From a bacterium (lineage in GTDB: Bacteria; AUK180), in the NCBI GenBank assembly GCA_023144005.1, contig JAGLGN010000030.1:23813-87812 (forward strand): a stretch of 64,000 nucleotides of DNA. The letters are read 5' to 3'. The notes beneath the pieces were generated by a model, which saw nothing but the letters and a program-made list of their open reading frames with translations, was not told the origin of the DNA and made no database searches. The position numbers and the translations under genes are program-made. Positions 1 through 8,861 of the stretch are shown here, one piece after another (within the stretch, counting starts at the first letter, position 1; each line of letters begins with the position of its first letter).

Positions 1-145
1 TCTTCACTTGGAACTTTTACATCGGGACAGACGAACGCCGGCGGCGTACGACATGTCCCATATCTTGATTGGGATGCGGCGTGATATGATTGGAACAGGA
101 GAATTAAAGTGTTAAACGAAATACTTATTTTCCGGTTACGGGTGT
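1..145 (+). repeat. Left arm of 145-bp inverted repeat
   Basis: The reverse complement of 2775-2920 matches this stretch closely over its whole length, including the shared runs GAACTTTTACATCGGGACAG and GGCGTACGACATGTCCCATA. The arm contains a hairpin-forming segment at 24-59, where GGGACA...ACGCC pairs with GGCGT...TGTCCC. The match may continue to the left of the window. No ORF is convincing here. The arms flank three accessory genes, so they could be ends of a mobile or integron-like unit, or two copies of a dispersed palindromic element. That interpretation is inference. Confidence 0.85.
24..59. other. Hairpin inside left inverted-repeat arm
   Basis: GGGACA at 24-29 pairs with TGTCCC at 54-59, and ACGCC pairs with GGCGT, giving an imperfect stem of about 15 bp around a short loop. 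The same fold is present in the right arm at 2862-2897. No T-tract follows, so it does not look like an intrinsic terminator. Confidence 0.6.
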
Positions 146-155
146 GTGCCTTTTT

Positions 156-206
156 CCACTTCGTACATCTCGCATCTTACATCCAGCATCGTACCTCGTT
201 CACTCG
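156..206. repeat. Degenerate heptamer tandem repeat (cluster a)
   Basis: The sequence parses into 7-nt units such as CACTTCG, TACATCT, CGCATCT, TACATCC, AGCATCG and TACCTCG. It is the same type of sequence as the cluster at 28381-28414. It fills the gap between the inverted-repeat arm and the first gene. No coding function is apparent. Confidence 0.7.
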
Positions 207-257
207 TGAACGACAGTCATCGGATTTATGGAACAGTACACTAGGCGCACTAGGTAA

Positions 258-1244
258 GTGAAGCGTTTTTTAGAACCTATTTTACTGATAATCGTTCTCC
301 TTTTCCTTGTGAATCTACTTCTGAATTTCACCCTGAAAAAGATCGCTGTACCGGGCCGTGACGGCTACGGTTTCATATCTCCCGATGCCGAATTGGGGTT
401 TTACCATAATCCATCCTTGAGCTTCCGTACACAGGACAAAGGGCGTGTCTGGAGCGATGAAAGGGGATTCAGGCCATGCGGTACGGGCAATGCTTCCGCT
501 GATACTGTTTATGTCCTTGGCGATTCCATGATCGACCTTCTGGTGGATAATTGTAAGCTGCCCGCCGCCTTCATGGGGGGTGATTCTAAGGACAAAAGAT
601 ATATCAGCAGCGGCTGTATGTCATTCTCAACGATGCAGGAATACATTTTATTAAAGAGGATACATCAGAAGTATCATGGCAAGGAATTCCATATATATGT
701 TTACACGGGAAATGACCTCTTTCAGAATACGCAGGGCATTTCAACCCTTCCGGTGATAAGAGAGACCGATGATGGATTTGAATTGATATCACCGGAGAAA
801 ACAAGAGGCATTCCCATTACGAAAAGATTTATACTATTTTCTATCATCGAATCCTATTTTTTCGGCAAGAATGAGGATGATCCGTCATACTGGCATGATC
901 TGATGTATGGCTATACTCTCGATTCGATGGAAGAAAATCTCGATGAGATGCTGAATAAGACCGCATTCGTATTGAATCTGATAAATGAATATTCTACGGC
1001 AAATGATATCAGCGTAAGATATTACATTATCCCAACATCAATGGAAATAACTTCCCCAAATGATGAGGGGGCAGTAAAAATGGCTCGATTACGCCATGCA
1101 TTTATTGATATATTGGCATCTCATAGCGCTTCTTTTACGGATCTCACTCCGGTGATCAACAAGGTATATGAGCCGGGATTCTATGATCCTGTGAATTTCC
1201 ATCTGACCTCCGATGCGTGGAAAAAGATTTTGGGGACACATTGA
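258..1244 (+). CDS. Membrane-anchored SGNH/GDSL-hydrolase-like protein
   Basis: The predicted protein has 328 residues and begins at GTG with only a weak upstream AGG. One N-terminal hydrophobic segment (about residues 5-25, LLIIVLLFLVNLLLNF) suggests an inner-membrane anchor with the rest outside the cytoplasm. The motif VLGDSMIDL near residue 87 matches the GDS nucleophile block of SGNH hydrolases, and YTGNDLFQN matches the GxND block. The C-terminal NFHLTSDAW resembles the His block, but the usual DxxH aspartate is not in register. Such domains often deacetylate or O-acetylate surface polysaccharides. The substrate is unknown. The gene sits alone inside the inverted-repeat-bounded segment. 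Confidence 0.6.
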   Translation: MKRFLEPILLIIVLLFLVNLLLNFTLKKIAVPGRDGYGFISPDAELGFYHNPSLSFRTQDKGRVWSDERGFRPCGTGNASADTVYVLGDSMIDLLVDNCKLPAAFMGGDSKDKRYISSGCMSFSTMQEYILLKRIHQKYHGKEFHIYVYTGNDLFQNTQGISTLPVIRETDDGFELISPEKTRGIPITKRFILFSIIESYFFGKNEDDPSYWHDLMYGYTLDSMEENLDEMLNKTAFVLNLINEYSTANDISVRYYIIPTSMEITSPNDEGAVKMARLRHAFIDILASHSASFTDLTPVINKVYEPGFYDPVNFHLTSDAWKKILGTH

Positions 1245-1247
1245 TAT

Positions 1248-1276
1248 TTGATTTTTCATTGATTAAGGATTAAAAT
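1248..1276 (+). promoter_or_regulatory. Sigma70-type promoter before the CsgG-like gene
   Basis: TTGATT at 1248-1253, a 17-nt spacer and TAAAAT at 1271-1276 place a start near 1283. A strong GGAGGAG Shine-Dalgarno follows at about 1294-1300, just before the ATG at 1304. Confidence 0.55.
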
Positions 1277-1303
1277 ATACATAGCATTCTTCTTGGAGGA
1301 GAA

Positions 1304-2317
1304 ATGAACAATTCCAAAATCGCAATTTTAATAGGCCTATTACTTGTCTCCTGCGTGATCCAGGCACGGATGACCGTCGCTGTACAGGACTTTACAGCTG
1401 AGAATTGTGAGGCCTATATCGGCGCGGTGAGCTCTCGTGAGTTCAGAAATGTACTTGTTGGGAATAAAGAGCTGACGGTTCTGGATAGAAGTTCAATGGA
1501 AATAATTCTCAAGGAGCAGGATTTTCAAATCTCCGGATGTACTTCAGCTGAATGCGCCATAGAGATGGGAAAATTGCTTGCCGCCAATTTTATCATTACA
1601 GGTACGGTATCAAAAATGGGCAATGCCTATTATATCAGCATCAATTGTATCGGCGTGGAAACAGGGGAGATCAAATACTCAAAGAGTAATTATATCGAAG
1701 GGGGAGTAGAGCTGGTCATGCCTCTATCTCACAATCTTGCCGTCGAGTTTTCAAATCAGTATTTCGGTACCAATTTCCCGATGAGGGCATTATCCAGACA
1801 GATCGCTCCTCCCACCACCAGTAATAACAATCTTCAGCTCAATCTTCAACCGCAGCTGCCCCTGATGAAAAAGGAAGGGATATATTATCTCAGAGGGAAG
1901 AAGATGAACTGGAAGGACCTGAGAAAAGTATTGCGCGGAAACCCCGCAAGCGCCCCTTATTACTCGAAACTTGACAAATTGAACAAAGCTATGATACCTG
2001 TGGGGATAATAACGATCGCAAGTGAAGTTGTTTGCGGAGTTTCCGTTATCATATGGGCGCTGTCATCCCCTGATGATCTGGGCGATTCCTGGCTCTCTGA
2101 AGATGCTCGTTCTGCCTGGGGCAATGTTGCGCTTATCACAGCGATACCATTCACTGTGGGACTGATAGTCCTCTTGGCGACGGCCGGGCCTTCGAAGAAA
2201 CTGATAGAAGATGCTGTGAGGGCTTTTAATTCAGATCAGGCATCTAATTTGAAATTGAAGGGATTCTTCACCTTGAATGAGAATGGCCCCCGAGGCGGAC
2301 TCAGTCTAGTATTTTGA
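1304..2317 (+). CDS. CsgG/LpoB-like secreted protein with C-terminal membrane segments
   Basis: The protein has 337 residues and a clear signal sequence (ILIGLLLVSCVIQA), possibly a lipoprotein since a Cys lies in a hydrophobic context. Residues about 22-150 resemble the CsgG/DUF4384-type nucleotide-like fold, with the pattern VAVQDF, then LDRSSMEIILKEQDFQ, SGC, EMGKLL and ITGTV. The C-terminal half adds two hydrophobic stretches near residues 227-250 and 275-295. The N-terminal domain is clearly paralogous to the gene at 50044-51963, sharing EILKEQDFQ-SGC and C..EMGK.L. CsgG-like proteins act in outer-membrane secretion or as envelope regulators; the exact role here is unknown. The gene has its own promoter. 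Confidence 0.6.
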   Translation: MNNSKIAILIGLLLVSCVIQARMTVAVQDFTAENCEAYIGAVSSREFRNVLVGNKELTVLDRSSMEIILKEQDFQISGCTSAECAIEMGKLLAANFIITGTVSKMGNAYYISINCIGVETGEIKYSKSNYIEGGVELVMPLSHNLAVEFSNQYFGTNFPMRALSRQIAPPTTSNNNLQLNLQPQLPLMKKEGIYYLRGKKMNWKDLRKVLRGNPASAPYYSKLDKLNKAMIPVGIITIASEVVCGVSVIIWALSSPDDLGDSWLSEDARSAWGNVALITAIPFTVGLIVLLATAGPSKKLIEDAVRAFNSDQASNLKLKGFFTLNENGPRGGLSLVF

Positions 2318-2320
2318 GAG

Positions 2321-2339
2321 ACAAGCTTCGCAGTGCACA
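2321..2339. repeat. 19-bp repeat shared with the end of the 25630-26790 gene
   Basis: ACAAGCTTCGCAGTGCACA occurs here just after the CsgG-like stop codon and again at 26768-26786, where it overlaps the 3' end of the MFS gene. A shorter form, GCAGTGCACAAG, also occurs near 2714. Confidence 0.8.
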
Positions 2340-2344
2340 AGCAA

Positions 2345-2362
2345 TGCTGAGCTTGCTCAGCA
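2345..2362. other. Perfect 8-bp stem hairpin
   Basis: TGCTGAGC and GCTCAGCA are exact complements separated by TT. The hairpin lies 28 nt after the CsgG-like stop codon. No T-run follows, so a role as an intrinsic terminator is doubtful; it may instead be part of the intergenic repeat. Confidence 0.5.
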
Positions 2363-2450
2363 AGTGTGAAGTCTGAAGTGTGAAGTGTAAAGTTGGAAAA
2401 TAGATAGCCGGGTGAGGCTGATAAGGTGATAGGGTGATAGGGAAAATAGG
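2363..2450. repeat. Heptamer tandem repeats (cluster b)
   Basis: 2363-2396 reads as the heptamers AAGTGTG, AAGTCTG, AAGTGTG, AAGTGTA and AAGTTGG. After a short break, 2424-2446 repeats GGTGATA-like units. The first block recurs at 63769-63805 and, in reverse, at 3086-3114. The second recurs in reverse near 26897-26911. Confidence 0.8.
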
Positions 2451-2706
2451 AAAACCAACGAATGCGATCTGGCGCACTTTGATTATCTTACTTGCATTTT
2501 CTGCTATTGTATTTTCCTGTCAGTCCGGAAGTAATTGGGGTTCAGAATATCTATGTGAGGACTGTGAAAAAAGCGCATTCACTTGTGACATCGGAACATG
2601 TGCGGTTTGCGGCAGAGGTACAAGCAGCGGTGCATTTGAATTGTGTAATCATTGCGCTGATAAATTAGGTAAGTGCCAGGCATGTCAAAAAGACCTGTTT
2701 GAGTGA
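2434..2706 (+). CDS. Small cysteine-rich putative lipoprotein
   Basis: The 90-residue ORF starts at GTG within a GGTGATA repeat, so the true start is uncertain. Residues about 14-29 form a signal sequence ending in VFSC, a plausible though non-ideal lipobox. The mature part has four Cys pairs (CEDC, CGIC-like CAVC, CNHC, CQAC) spaced like two zinc ribbons. I do not recognise the family. It lies between heptamer repeats and the right arm of the inverted repeat and has no clear Shine-Dalgarno. Expression and start codon are both uncertain. Confidence 0.45.
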   Translation: MIGKIGKPTNAIWRTLIILLAFSAIVFSCQSGSNWGSEYLCEDCEKSAFTCDIGTCAVCGRGTSSGAFELCNHCADKLGKCQACQKDLFE

Positions 2707-2711
2707 ACTAA

Positions 2712-2750
2712 CAGCAGTGCACAAGGCACAAGTAACAAGAGCACAAGCGT
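2712..2750. repeat. Heptamer tandem repeat (cluster c)
   Basis: The units GCACAAG, GCACAAG, TAACAAG and GCACAAG follow one another here. The same vocabulary (GCACAAG, CACAAGTG) reappears at 63727-63765. The cluster lies directly after the Cys-rich ORF. Confidence 0.7.
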
Positions 2751-2774
2751 CCCAGATAAAATGCAACTAATGTT

Positions 2775-2920
2775 CACATCCGTAACCGGAAAATCGTTAT
2801 TTCGTATAACCCATTATTTATCCTGTTACAATCATGTCACGCCGTACCCCAAACAAGATATGGGACATGTCGTACGCCGCAGGCGTTCGTCTGTCCCGAT
2901 GTAAAAGTTCCAAGCAAAGA
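2775..2920 (-). repeat. Right arm of 145-bp inverted repeat
   Basis: Its reverse complement aligns end to end with 1-145, with scattered substitutions and small length differences. The hairpin GGGACA...TGTCCC is conserved at 2862-2897. Together with the left arm it brackets the segment 146-2774 that carries three accessory genes. No gene is visible in 2751-3249. Confidence 0.85.
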
Positions 2921-3011
2921 GTTAACAGGAAGCGTAGCGTGTAAACTCTTTGCCCCGTTAGAATCACACGCACCTTTATTACCTATTTCATTTTGTTCTT
3001 TCTCTTCTCCA

Positions 3012-3138
3012 ATTATTCACTGTTCATTGTTCACTTCTCTACAGGCCTCTACCCTCTGTTTAGCGGCATTCTTCATTGTATTATCCCACTTTACACTTCA
3101 CACCTCACACTTGCTTTCGCACTTGCGAACCTGCGAAC
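3012..3138. repeat. Heptamer tandem repeats (cluster d)
   Basis: 3012-3038 contains CTGTTCA/TTGTTCA-type heptamers. 3086-3138 is, in reverse complement, AAGTGTG, AGGTGTG, AAGTGTA, AAGTGGG preceded by GCGAA-rich units. The ORF track's 69-aa ORF here is largely a translation of the repeat. The promoter for nusA begins immediately downstream. Confidence 0.8.
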
Positions 3139-3146
3139 TTTTCCTA

Positions 3147-3175
3147 TTGACTCCGTTTGATAAATATGTTACAAT
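3147..3175 (+). promoter_or_regulatory. Strong sigma70-type promoter of the nusA operon
   Basis: TTGACT at 3147-3152, a 17-nt spacer and TACAAT at 3170-3175 are close to consensus. The inferred transcript starts near 3182 and has a leader of about 68 nt before nusA. There is no other obvious promoter for the following gene run. Confidence 0.7.
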
Positions 3176-3249
3176 TCACCTTCAATTAATCATTTATTAT
3201 AAAATAATCTATTTGTATAACCGTTTGATTGAGTAGATGGAGGTTTGAG

Positions 3250-4578
3250 ATGAACGATATCATGAAAGAACTTAAACAGATCTCTGAGATGAAGGATATT
3301 TCCTTTGAGGCAGCCAGAGAGATTTTAGAAGAGTCCATTAAACTTGGATTTATGGAGAAAAGTCAGAGGACTAAAGACAATGAGCTTTATCCGATATATA
3401 TGCAGCGGATCACGATCCGGATAAGTGAAAAGAGAAACGATATTTCAATATCTTTTCACAAGGCCGTTGTGGAAGAAGTAAAGAATAAATGGCTGGAGAT
3501 AGCGATCGATGACGAGGATCTCGCCGAGAAGAAGAGAAAATTAGGCGAAATGGTCAAGGTAACGGTAAGATTGAAGCAGGTACCGAGATCCATCGCCGCT
3601 AATATCAGAAAGATCTTCAAGAACAAGATCCTGACCAAGGAAAAAGAAGGTGTCTATAAAGATTTTGAAGATAACAGGATCGGTAAGATCGTAATGGGAA
3701 CCATCATCGGCAAAGAGAGAGAAAGCAGAGAGGTTATCGGCTTCAGGGTCGATCTTGACCGCATTTACGGATTTTTACCGAATGAAGAAGCGGTATTCTC
3801 CGATAAATACGGCATCGGCAAGAAGTATAAATTCCTCCTTGTGGAGGTGCGTGAAGATGACGGCCAGAAGAGGATCATCCTTTCCAGAAGAAGTCATGAC
3901 TTTATCAAGGAATTGCTCAGGCAGCAGATCCCTGAAGTGAAAGAGGGTTATGTTATTATCAAGAAGATCGTAAGAGAGCCCGGTATAAGAACTAAGATAT
4001 CCGTTTCTTCGGAAAATTCAAAACTTGATCCGGTAGGCGCCTGTGTCGGCCCCAGGGCTCAGAGGATCAGCGAGATCAGAAAGATCATCGGAGAGAAATT
4101 GGATGTAATACAATACTCCGATAGTTTGGATGAGTATATCAAGAACTCATTGAAGCCCGCTACCATTAAAAAGATCATCATCAATAAAAGAAAGAAGAGG
4201 GTTCTGGTCATTGTACCGGACGATACGGAGCAGCTTGGCCACGCGCTCGGAAGAAATGAATCAAACAGGACCTTGACCGGTGAATTGATCGGGATGTACG
4301 TTGAAATTAAAAAAGAAGACGATTATAAAAAACAACTCGAAAAGGAGAGAAACGCGCTCTTAGTTTCCCGCAGCGTGCTTCTGGGTATCAAAGGAATAGA
4401 TGAGGGCACCGCCCTAGGCCTTACCCAGCTATATGGGACACTTGAAGATATTTCTCTTTTGGATCCCGAGGAGATCATGGACGAATTCCCCGAGATCAAG
4501 AAACGCAAGGCTTCCAAGATCATAGAGCTCGCAAAGGCAAATATCGGCCGGCTTTATGAAGGAACCAAGGAAAAATAG
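3250..4578 (+). CDS. nusA: Transcription termination/antitermination factor NusA
   Basis: NusA binds RNA polymerase and nascent RNA to control pausing, termination and antitermination. The ATG at 3250 is preferred over the upstream 3229 start because GGAGGTTTGAG precedes it directly; this gives 442 residues. The order is typical: N-terminal RNAP-binding domain (to about 130), S1 domain (GKIVMGTIIGKE onward), KH domains (DPVGACVGPRAQRI is the KH signature), and a C-terminal helix-hairpin-helix region (LLGIKGIDEGTA...). It heads the nusA-infB-rbfA-truB-rpsO-pnp operon. The usual upstream rimP and the ylxR between nusA and infB are missing here. Confidence 0.95.
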   Translation: MNDIMKELKQISEMKDISFEAAREILEESIKLGFMEKSQRTKDNELYPIYMQRITIRISEKRNDISISFHKAVVEEVKNKWLEIAIDDEDLAEKKRKLGEMVKVTVRLKQVPRSIAANIRKIFKNKILTKEKEGVYKDFEDNRIGKIVMGTIIGKERESREVIGFRVDLDRIYGFLPNEEAVFSDKYGIGKKYKFLLVEVREDDGQKRIILSRRSHDFIKELLRQQIPEVKEGYVIIKKIVREPGIRTKISVSSENSKLDPVGACVGPRAQRISEIRKIIGEKLDVIQYSDSLDEYIKNSLKPATIKKIIINKRKKRVLVIVPDDTEQLGHALGRNESNRTLTGELIGMYVEIKKEDDYKKQLEKERNALLVSRSVLLGIKGIDEGTALGLTQLYGTLEDISLLDPEEIMDEFPEIKKRKASKIIELAKANIGRLYEGTKEK

Positions 4579-4587
4579 AGGTGAGGT

Positions 4588-7290
4588 ATGCGAAGACGAG
4601 ACCTAGCAAAGGAATTCAATGTAGACTATAAGGTCATTCGGGAAATAATCGAAGCGAATTTCCCGGGTGAGGATTGGAAACTTTCCGCACGGAATGTAGA
4701 AGAAAATTTAGCCAATCTATATAGAGACAAGATCAAACAAGCCATAGAGAAACAAAAACCGGTAACCAAACCGAAAGCTATCATTGGAAAAGATGAGAAG
4801 TTAAAAGAGAAGATCTTAAAGAAAAAGAAACCGGCAAAGGCCAAGAAGGAAAAGGAAAAGGAAAAGGAAGAAGGGAAAAAGACCAAAAAAGCGGCATCGA
4901 AAACTACTTCCAAGACAAAGACCAAGAAAACAAAAGCAAGTGAAGCCAAAAAAGCACCCGCGAAGAAAGCCCCGAAAAAGCCGACTAAAGAGGATAAAGA
5001 TGCGGCGTTAATGAAAAAAGAAGAACAGAAAGCCGCGAAGGCGCTTGTCATTGCAGAGAAAGCAAAGAAAGAAGAGGAAAAAGCCGCAAAGACCAAAAAA
5101 GAGAAAGAAGAAAGCGAGAAAGAGGAAAGAAAGAGAAAGATCCTTCAAAGGCAGCAGCGTGAAAAGGATAAAAAGGAAAGGGATAAAAAAGAAAGACTGA
5201 AAAAGCAGGAAATGCGGAAGAAAAAAGATCTTGAGGATAAAAGGACCGCTGAAAAGAAGGTTAACGCTACTACCGACGCCGAGCTGATCGAAGCGAAAGG
5301 TGATAAGAGGCGGCCTTCACAGAAAAAGAAATATACGAAGAAAAAGGATGATGCGGCAGCGGCGGTCACAGCCAGCAAAAGAAGAGCCAAGCGACTTATC
5401 TCAAAGGATTTCGATATTGACATTGAAACTGAACTCTATGAGCTTGAGCACAAGAATAAGAAGTCCGATTCACCCGATACTACGGTGGTATCCGCTCCCA
5501 AAGCCCCAGCCAAGAAGCCCAAACCCAAATTGAGAAAGAAGAAAGGTGATATCAAAATAGATAGACGCATACGCATACATGAGCGCAGTACAACTCTTGA
5601 AATCGCCAATTTCCTGGACATGGACGCCCTGGAGCTCATTAAGAAGATGAAAGAATTCGAGCTATGGCTTTCACCCACACAGCAATTGAGTTTCGAGGAG
5701 ATCGACCTTATATCGCAGGTTCTGGAGATCGAAAATATCAACATCATAAGATTAGCGGATGAGGAGCTCACCAAGGTTGAAGAAGATATAGAAGATGGTT
5801 TCAAAAGAGCTCCTGTAATAACAGTGATGGGACATATCGATCACGGCAAGACAACATTATTGGATGCTCTGCGCAATACCAATGTTGCCGCTAAGGAAAG
5901 CGGCGGTATAACTCAGCATATAGGCGCATCTTATGTAGAAAACGAGCATGGTGAATTCTGTATGATCGACACCCCCGGGCATAGTGCATTTACAGCGATG
6001 AGGGCACGCGGAGCAAAGGTCTGCGACATCGTGATCCTGGTGGTTGCCGCTGATGATGGTGTTAAGCCTCAAACAGTGGAAGCGATTAATCATGCAAGGA
6101 CCGCCGGTCTTCCTATAATAGTTGTAGTGAACAAGATCGATAAGAATAATGCGAAAACTGAGGTGGTAAAGACACAATTATCGTCCGAATATAATCTTCT
6201 GGATATCAATTATGGCGGTAAAACTCAATTCGTGGAGGTATCCGCTCTTAAAAAGACAAATATAGAGGCAGTTATTGATGCGATACAGCTTCAATCGATC
6301 GAATTGAATTTGAACGCGGATCCCGGCAAACCCGCTACAGGCTTTGTTCTTGAAGCGCAGGTAAAAAAGGGAATGGGTTCTGTGGCGACCGTAATTATTA
6401 CCAATGGAACTCTCAATCCAAAAGATAATTTCGTATGCGGCACAACTTACGGCAGAGTAAAAACTTTATTCGGCAGTGGGGGAAAAGCTCTTGGGAACCT
6501 TGGACCATCACGTCCCGGTCAGGTTTCGGGATTCGCGGAACTCCCCGAGCCCGGTGATGTTGTGATCGTTGTGGACGATGAAAAGGAAGCCAAAGACCTG
6601 GCACAATCCAAGAAGAGATTGATGGACGAAACAAAATTGGCATCCAATAAGAAGGTCGATATCGATTACCTTTTTGCTCAGGTCAGTGGTGACCTTAAGG
6701 AATTGAAGGTAATTGTGAAGACAGATGTCGTTGGTTCCGAAGGTGTCCTGAACGATCTTATGCAGCACTTCCAGCATAAGGATGTCAAGATAAACCTCAT
6801 TCATTCAGCCGTAGGAGATATTACGGATAATGATGTATTTCTTGCCGCATCTTCTGACGCGATGATATTCGGTTTCAAGGTGAAGATACCCAATGCTCTA
6901 AAAAAGACAATAGATAAGGAAAAGGTGCGTATCAATATGTTCTCAACTATTTTCGAGATCGAGGATTTCCTTAAAGAACTCATCGAAGGTAATATCGTGA
7001 AGGAAACAGAGGAGAAGATCAAGGGGCATGCTGAAATAAGAGCTATCTTTACGATCGGTAAAGTGAACAAGATCGCCGGATGTTACATGAAAGACGGTGT
7101 CGCTACAAGAAATTCATTTGTACGTGTGCTTAGAAAGGACGGGCTCCTTCATGAAGGCAATATCGAATCCCTGAAGCGTGAGAAAAATGATGCAAAGGAG
7201 GTCAAGCAGGGACTTGAATTCGGTTTGAAGATAAAAGACTTCAATGATATAGAAGTCGGTGATGTTCTGGAGTTTTACATCTACGAGTAA
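4588..7290 (+). CDS. infB: Translation initiation factor IF-2
   Basis: IF-2 is the GTPase that places initiator tRNA on the 30S subunit and promotes subunit joining. The 900-residue protein begins with an IF2 N-terminal helix domain ([18 protein letters not shown]). A long Lys/Glu/Ala-rich, highly charged linker (about 60-330) follows, then a second IF2_N segment. The G domain starts near residue 414 with GHIDHGKT (Ile instead of the more common Val), then [12 protein letters not shown] and SAL. Domains II-IV follow to the end. The charged linker explains several long antisense ORFs in the track, which are not genes. It is separated from nusA by 9 bp. Confidence 0.96.
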   Translation: MRRRDLAKEFNVDYKVIREIIEANFPGEDWKLSARNVEENLANLYRDKIKQAIEKQKPVTKPKAIIGKDEKLKEKILKKKKPAKAKKEKEKEKEEGKKTKKAASKTTSKTKTKKTKASEAKKAPAKKAPKKPTKEDKDAALMKKEEQKAAKALVIAEKAKKEEEKAAKTKKEKEESEKEERKRKILQRQQREKDKKERDKKERLKKQEMRKKKDLEDKRTAEKKVNATTDAELIEAKGDKRRPSQKKKYTKKKDDAAAAVTASKRRAKRLISKDFDIDIETELYELEHKNKKSDSPDTTVVSAPKAPAKKPKPKLRKKKGDIKIDRRIRIHERSTTLEIANFLDMDALELIKKMKEFELWLSPTQQLSFEEIDLISQVLEIENINIIRLADEELTKVEEDIEDGFKRAPVITVMGHIDHGKTTLLDALRNTNVAAKESGGITQHIGASYVENEHGEFCMIDTPGHSAFTAMRARGAKVCDIVILVVAADDGVKPQTVEAINHARTAGLPIIVVVNKIDKNNAKTEVVKTQLSSEYNLLDINYGGKTQFVEVSALKKTNIEAVIDAIQLQSIELNLNADPGKPATGFVLEAQVKKGMGSVATVIITNGTLNPKDNFVCGTTYGRVKTLFGSGGKALGNLGPSRPGQVSGFAELPEPGDVVIVVDDEKEAKDLAQSKKRLMDETKLASNKKVDIDYLFAQVSGDLKELKVIVKTDVVGSEGVLNDLMQHFQHKDVKINLIHSAVGDITDNDVFLAASSDAMIFGFKVKIPNALKKTIDKEKVRINMFSTIFEIEDFLKELIEGNIVKETEEKIKGHAEIRAIFTIGKVNKIAGCYMKDGVATRNSFVRVLRKDGLLHEGNIESLKREKNDAKEVKQGLEFGLKIKDFNDIEVGDVLEFYIYE

Positions 7291-7292
7291 TA

Positions 7293-7571
7293 ATGGTAGG
7301 TATTTTTCAGGTCGGGATGAAGATCCCGGGCCCAGTTTTCTCACTTAAGGAAAGAAGGAAGTATGCAAACTCCTTGAAAGATAATTTAAAGAACCGCTTC
7401 AATATTTCCCTAAGAGAAGTTCCGGACGACAAGATCTTGAATTCTATCGAGTTCACCATCGCTTATGTAGCTTTAGATTCCGGAGAAATCGAAAAATTTC
7501 AATCATCGCTTTACAGCATCCTGGGCGAAAGCACTCTTGAGACATTATATGTAAACAGGGAAGTGATATGA
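7293..7571 (+). CDS. ylxP: DUF503 family protein (YlxP-like)
   Basis: The 92-residue protein fits DUF503/YlxP, with an N-terminal strand MVGIFQVGMKIPGP, the conserved SLKERRK segment, and a ferredoxin-like pattern. YlxP proteins lie in nusA-infB-rbfA operons in many bacteria and are thought to act in ribosome biogenesis, though their biochemical role is not settled. The gene is 2 bp after infB and overlaps rbfA by 4 bp, which suggests translational coupling. Confidence 0.85.
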   Translation: MVGIFQVGMKIPGPVFSLKERRKYANSLKDNLKNRFNISLREVPDDKILNSIEFTIAYVALDSGEIEKFQSSLYSILGESTLETLYVNREVI

Positions 7572-7945
7572 CGAGAAAAGATAGAACGGTTTACAGAAAT
7601 AAATTGGGTTCACTGATAAAGAGGCGATTATACGACATCCTTTTAAACGATGCCGATGACAGAAGATTTGCCACGATAAGCGTTAAGAGACTGCAGCTTA
7701 ACAGCGATATGTCCCTTGCGACCGTTTTTGTTGAAACATATGATAATACCCTTGATAAGGCAGCCTTGATCGCGGCTTTGAATAAGGCCTGCGGATTTTT
7801 TCACATATTATTGAAGAAGAGTCTTCACTTGAAGCGTATCCCCAATCTGGAGTTCAAGTACGATCATTCCACGGATTATTATTTTCAGATAGGTGAAGTT
7901 ATTGAGGATTTAAAGGAAAATGACAGTTCAGAAATTGAAGAATGA
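7568..7945 (+). CDS. rbfA: Ribosome-binding factor A
   Basis: RbfA binds the 30S subunit during late 16S rRNA maturation. The 125-residue protein has the expected pattern: YRNKLGSLIKRRLYDIL, then a KH-like core (ISVKRLQLNSDMSLATVFV) and LKRIPNLEFKYDHSTDY near the end, the conserved RbfA C-terminal block. It overlaps ylxP by 4 bp and nrnA by 26 bp. Its place between infB and truB is standard. Confidence 0.93.
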   Translation: MTRKDRTVYRNKLGSLIKRRLYDILLNDADDRRFATISVKRLQLNSDMSLATVFVETYDNTLDKAALIAALNKACGFFHILLKKSLHLKRIPNLEFKYDHSTDYYFQIGEVIEDLKENDSSEIEE

Positions 7946-8861
7946 AATAGAAAAGAGCCGCAGTGTTCTGGTTACGGCTCACCGGAATCCGGATGCTGAT
8001 GCCGTATCTTCGCTGGCATTCGTGCTAGCCCTTTTACAAAAGAAAGGAAAGGTGCTGTACTATCACTTGGCCGGAGAAATAAATTTGAAGTGGAAAAATA
8101 TCGTTTCAGGATTGCCGGGCAAACCCTATGAAGGGGAAGATGTGGATATTTCCATTTGTCTGGACTCTACTTCGCCTGAGCGTTTCGGAGAAGGGATAAT
8201 CAAGGGCGTGATCATCAATATTGATCATCATGTTTCCAACCGGCAGTATGGCGATATCAACCATGTGATGCCGGATATGTCATCGACAGCGGAAATAGTG
8301 TATTACCTTTTCAAGGATGAGATCGGCCTTTTTGATGATTTCATGAAGGAAATGATCCTTTTAGGCATTCTTGGCGATACTGGATTTCTCAAGTTTGATA
8401 ATGCGACCGAAAGTACCTTTCAAGTGGTCTCCGCTTTAATGTCAAGTGTGCCGTTGTTCAACATATATCAGAAGTATTATCAAGTCCTTACAATGGAGCA
8501 CTTTGATTATTTCAGTTTTCTTATTTCCAAAATGCAGAAAGGACAGGACGGGATCTACTATATTTCTTTGGACTTTGAGGAACTTGAATCTTCCTCTTTG
8601 AATTACGACGAGATATCGGAGCTCTTCGCATGGTTCAGGCCTTTGAAAGACGCCGAAGTACTGCTTTTCTTCCGGGAGTTCCAAAAAGGCACCTTCAGGA
8701 TAAATTTTCGTGGAAACAATAATATCGATCTGAACAAAATCGCGAGATTATATGGAGGCGGCGGGCACAGGAACGCTGCTGCGGCGAGCATAGAAGGAGA
8801 TCTTGACGATATTCTTCCGGATGTATTTCAGTCGATCTCGGATGGAATGAAAGATGAATAA
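7920..8861 (+). CDS. nrnA: DHH-family phosphoesterase (NrnA/PAP phosphatase type)
   Basis: NrnA-type enzymes degrade oligoribonucleotides (nanoRNA) and dephosphorylate 3'-phosphoadenosine 5'-phosphate. The 313-residue protein has AHRNPDADAVSS (metal-binding motif), CLDSTSPERF, and NIDHHVSNRQYG (the DHH motif) in its N-terminal half. A C-terminal DHHA1 domain ends in GGGGHRNAAAA. It sits between rbfA and truB, its usual place in many Firmicutes and other lineages. The start codon lies within the last codons of rbfA. Confidence 0.9.
   Translation: MTVQKLKNEIEKSRSVLVTAHRNPDADAVSSLAFVLALLQKKGKVLYYHLAGEINLKWKNIVSGLPGKPYEGEDVDISICLDSTSPERFGEGIIKGVIINIDHHVSNRQYGDINHVMPDMSSTAEIVYYLFKDEIGLFDDFMKEMILLGILGDTGFLKFDNATESTFQVVSALMSSVPLFNIYQKYYQVLTMEHFDYFSFLISKMQKGQDGIYYISLDFEELESSSLNYDEISELFAWFRPLKDAEVLLFFREFQKGTFRINFRGNNNIDLNKIARLYGGGGHRNAAAASIEGDLDDILPDVFQSISDGMKDE

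Noticed and set aside
156-206. CRISPR array or integron attachment sites for the short repeats
   Set aside because: The repeats are contiguous 7-mers without unique spacers, too short and degenerate for either.
2345-2362. Hairpin after the CsgG-like gene as an intrinsic terminator
   Set aside because: The stem is good but no U-tract follows. I found no convincing stem plus T-run at any gene end in the window.
3027-3236. 69-aa ORF before nusA
   Set aside because: Much of it (SHFTLHTSHLLSHL) is a direct translation of heptamer repeat DNA, it lacks a Shine-Dalgarno and it overlaps the nusA promoter.
4626-5804. Long antisense ORFs (156, 92 and 122 aa) opposite infB
   Set aside because: They mirror the low-complexity Lys/Glu-rich linker of IF-2 on the other strand and show Ser/Phe-rich composition typical of shadows.
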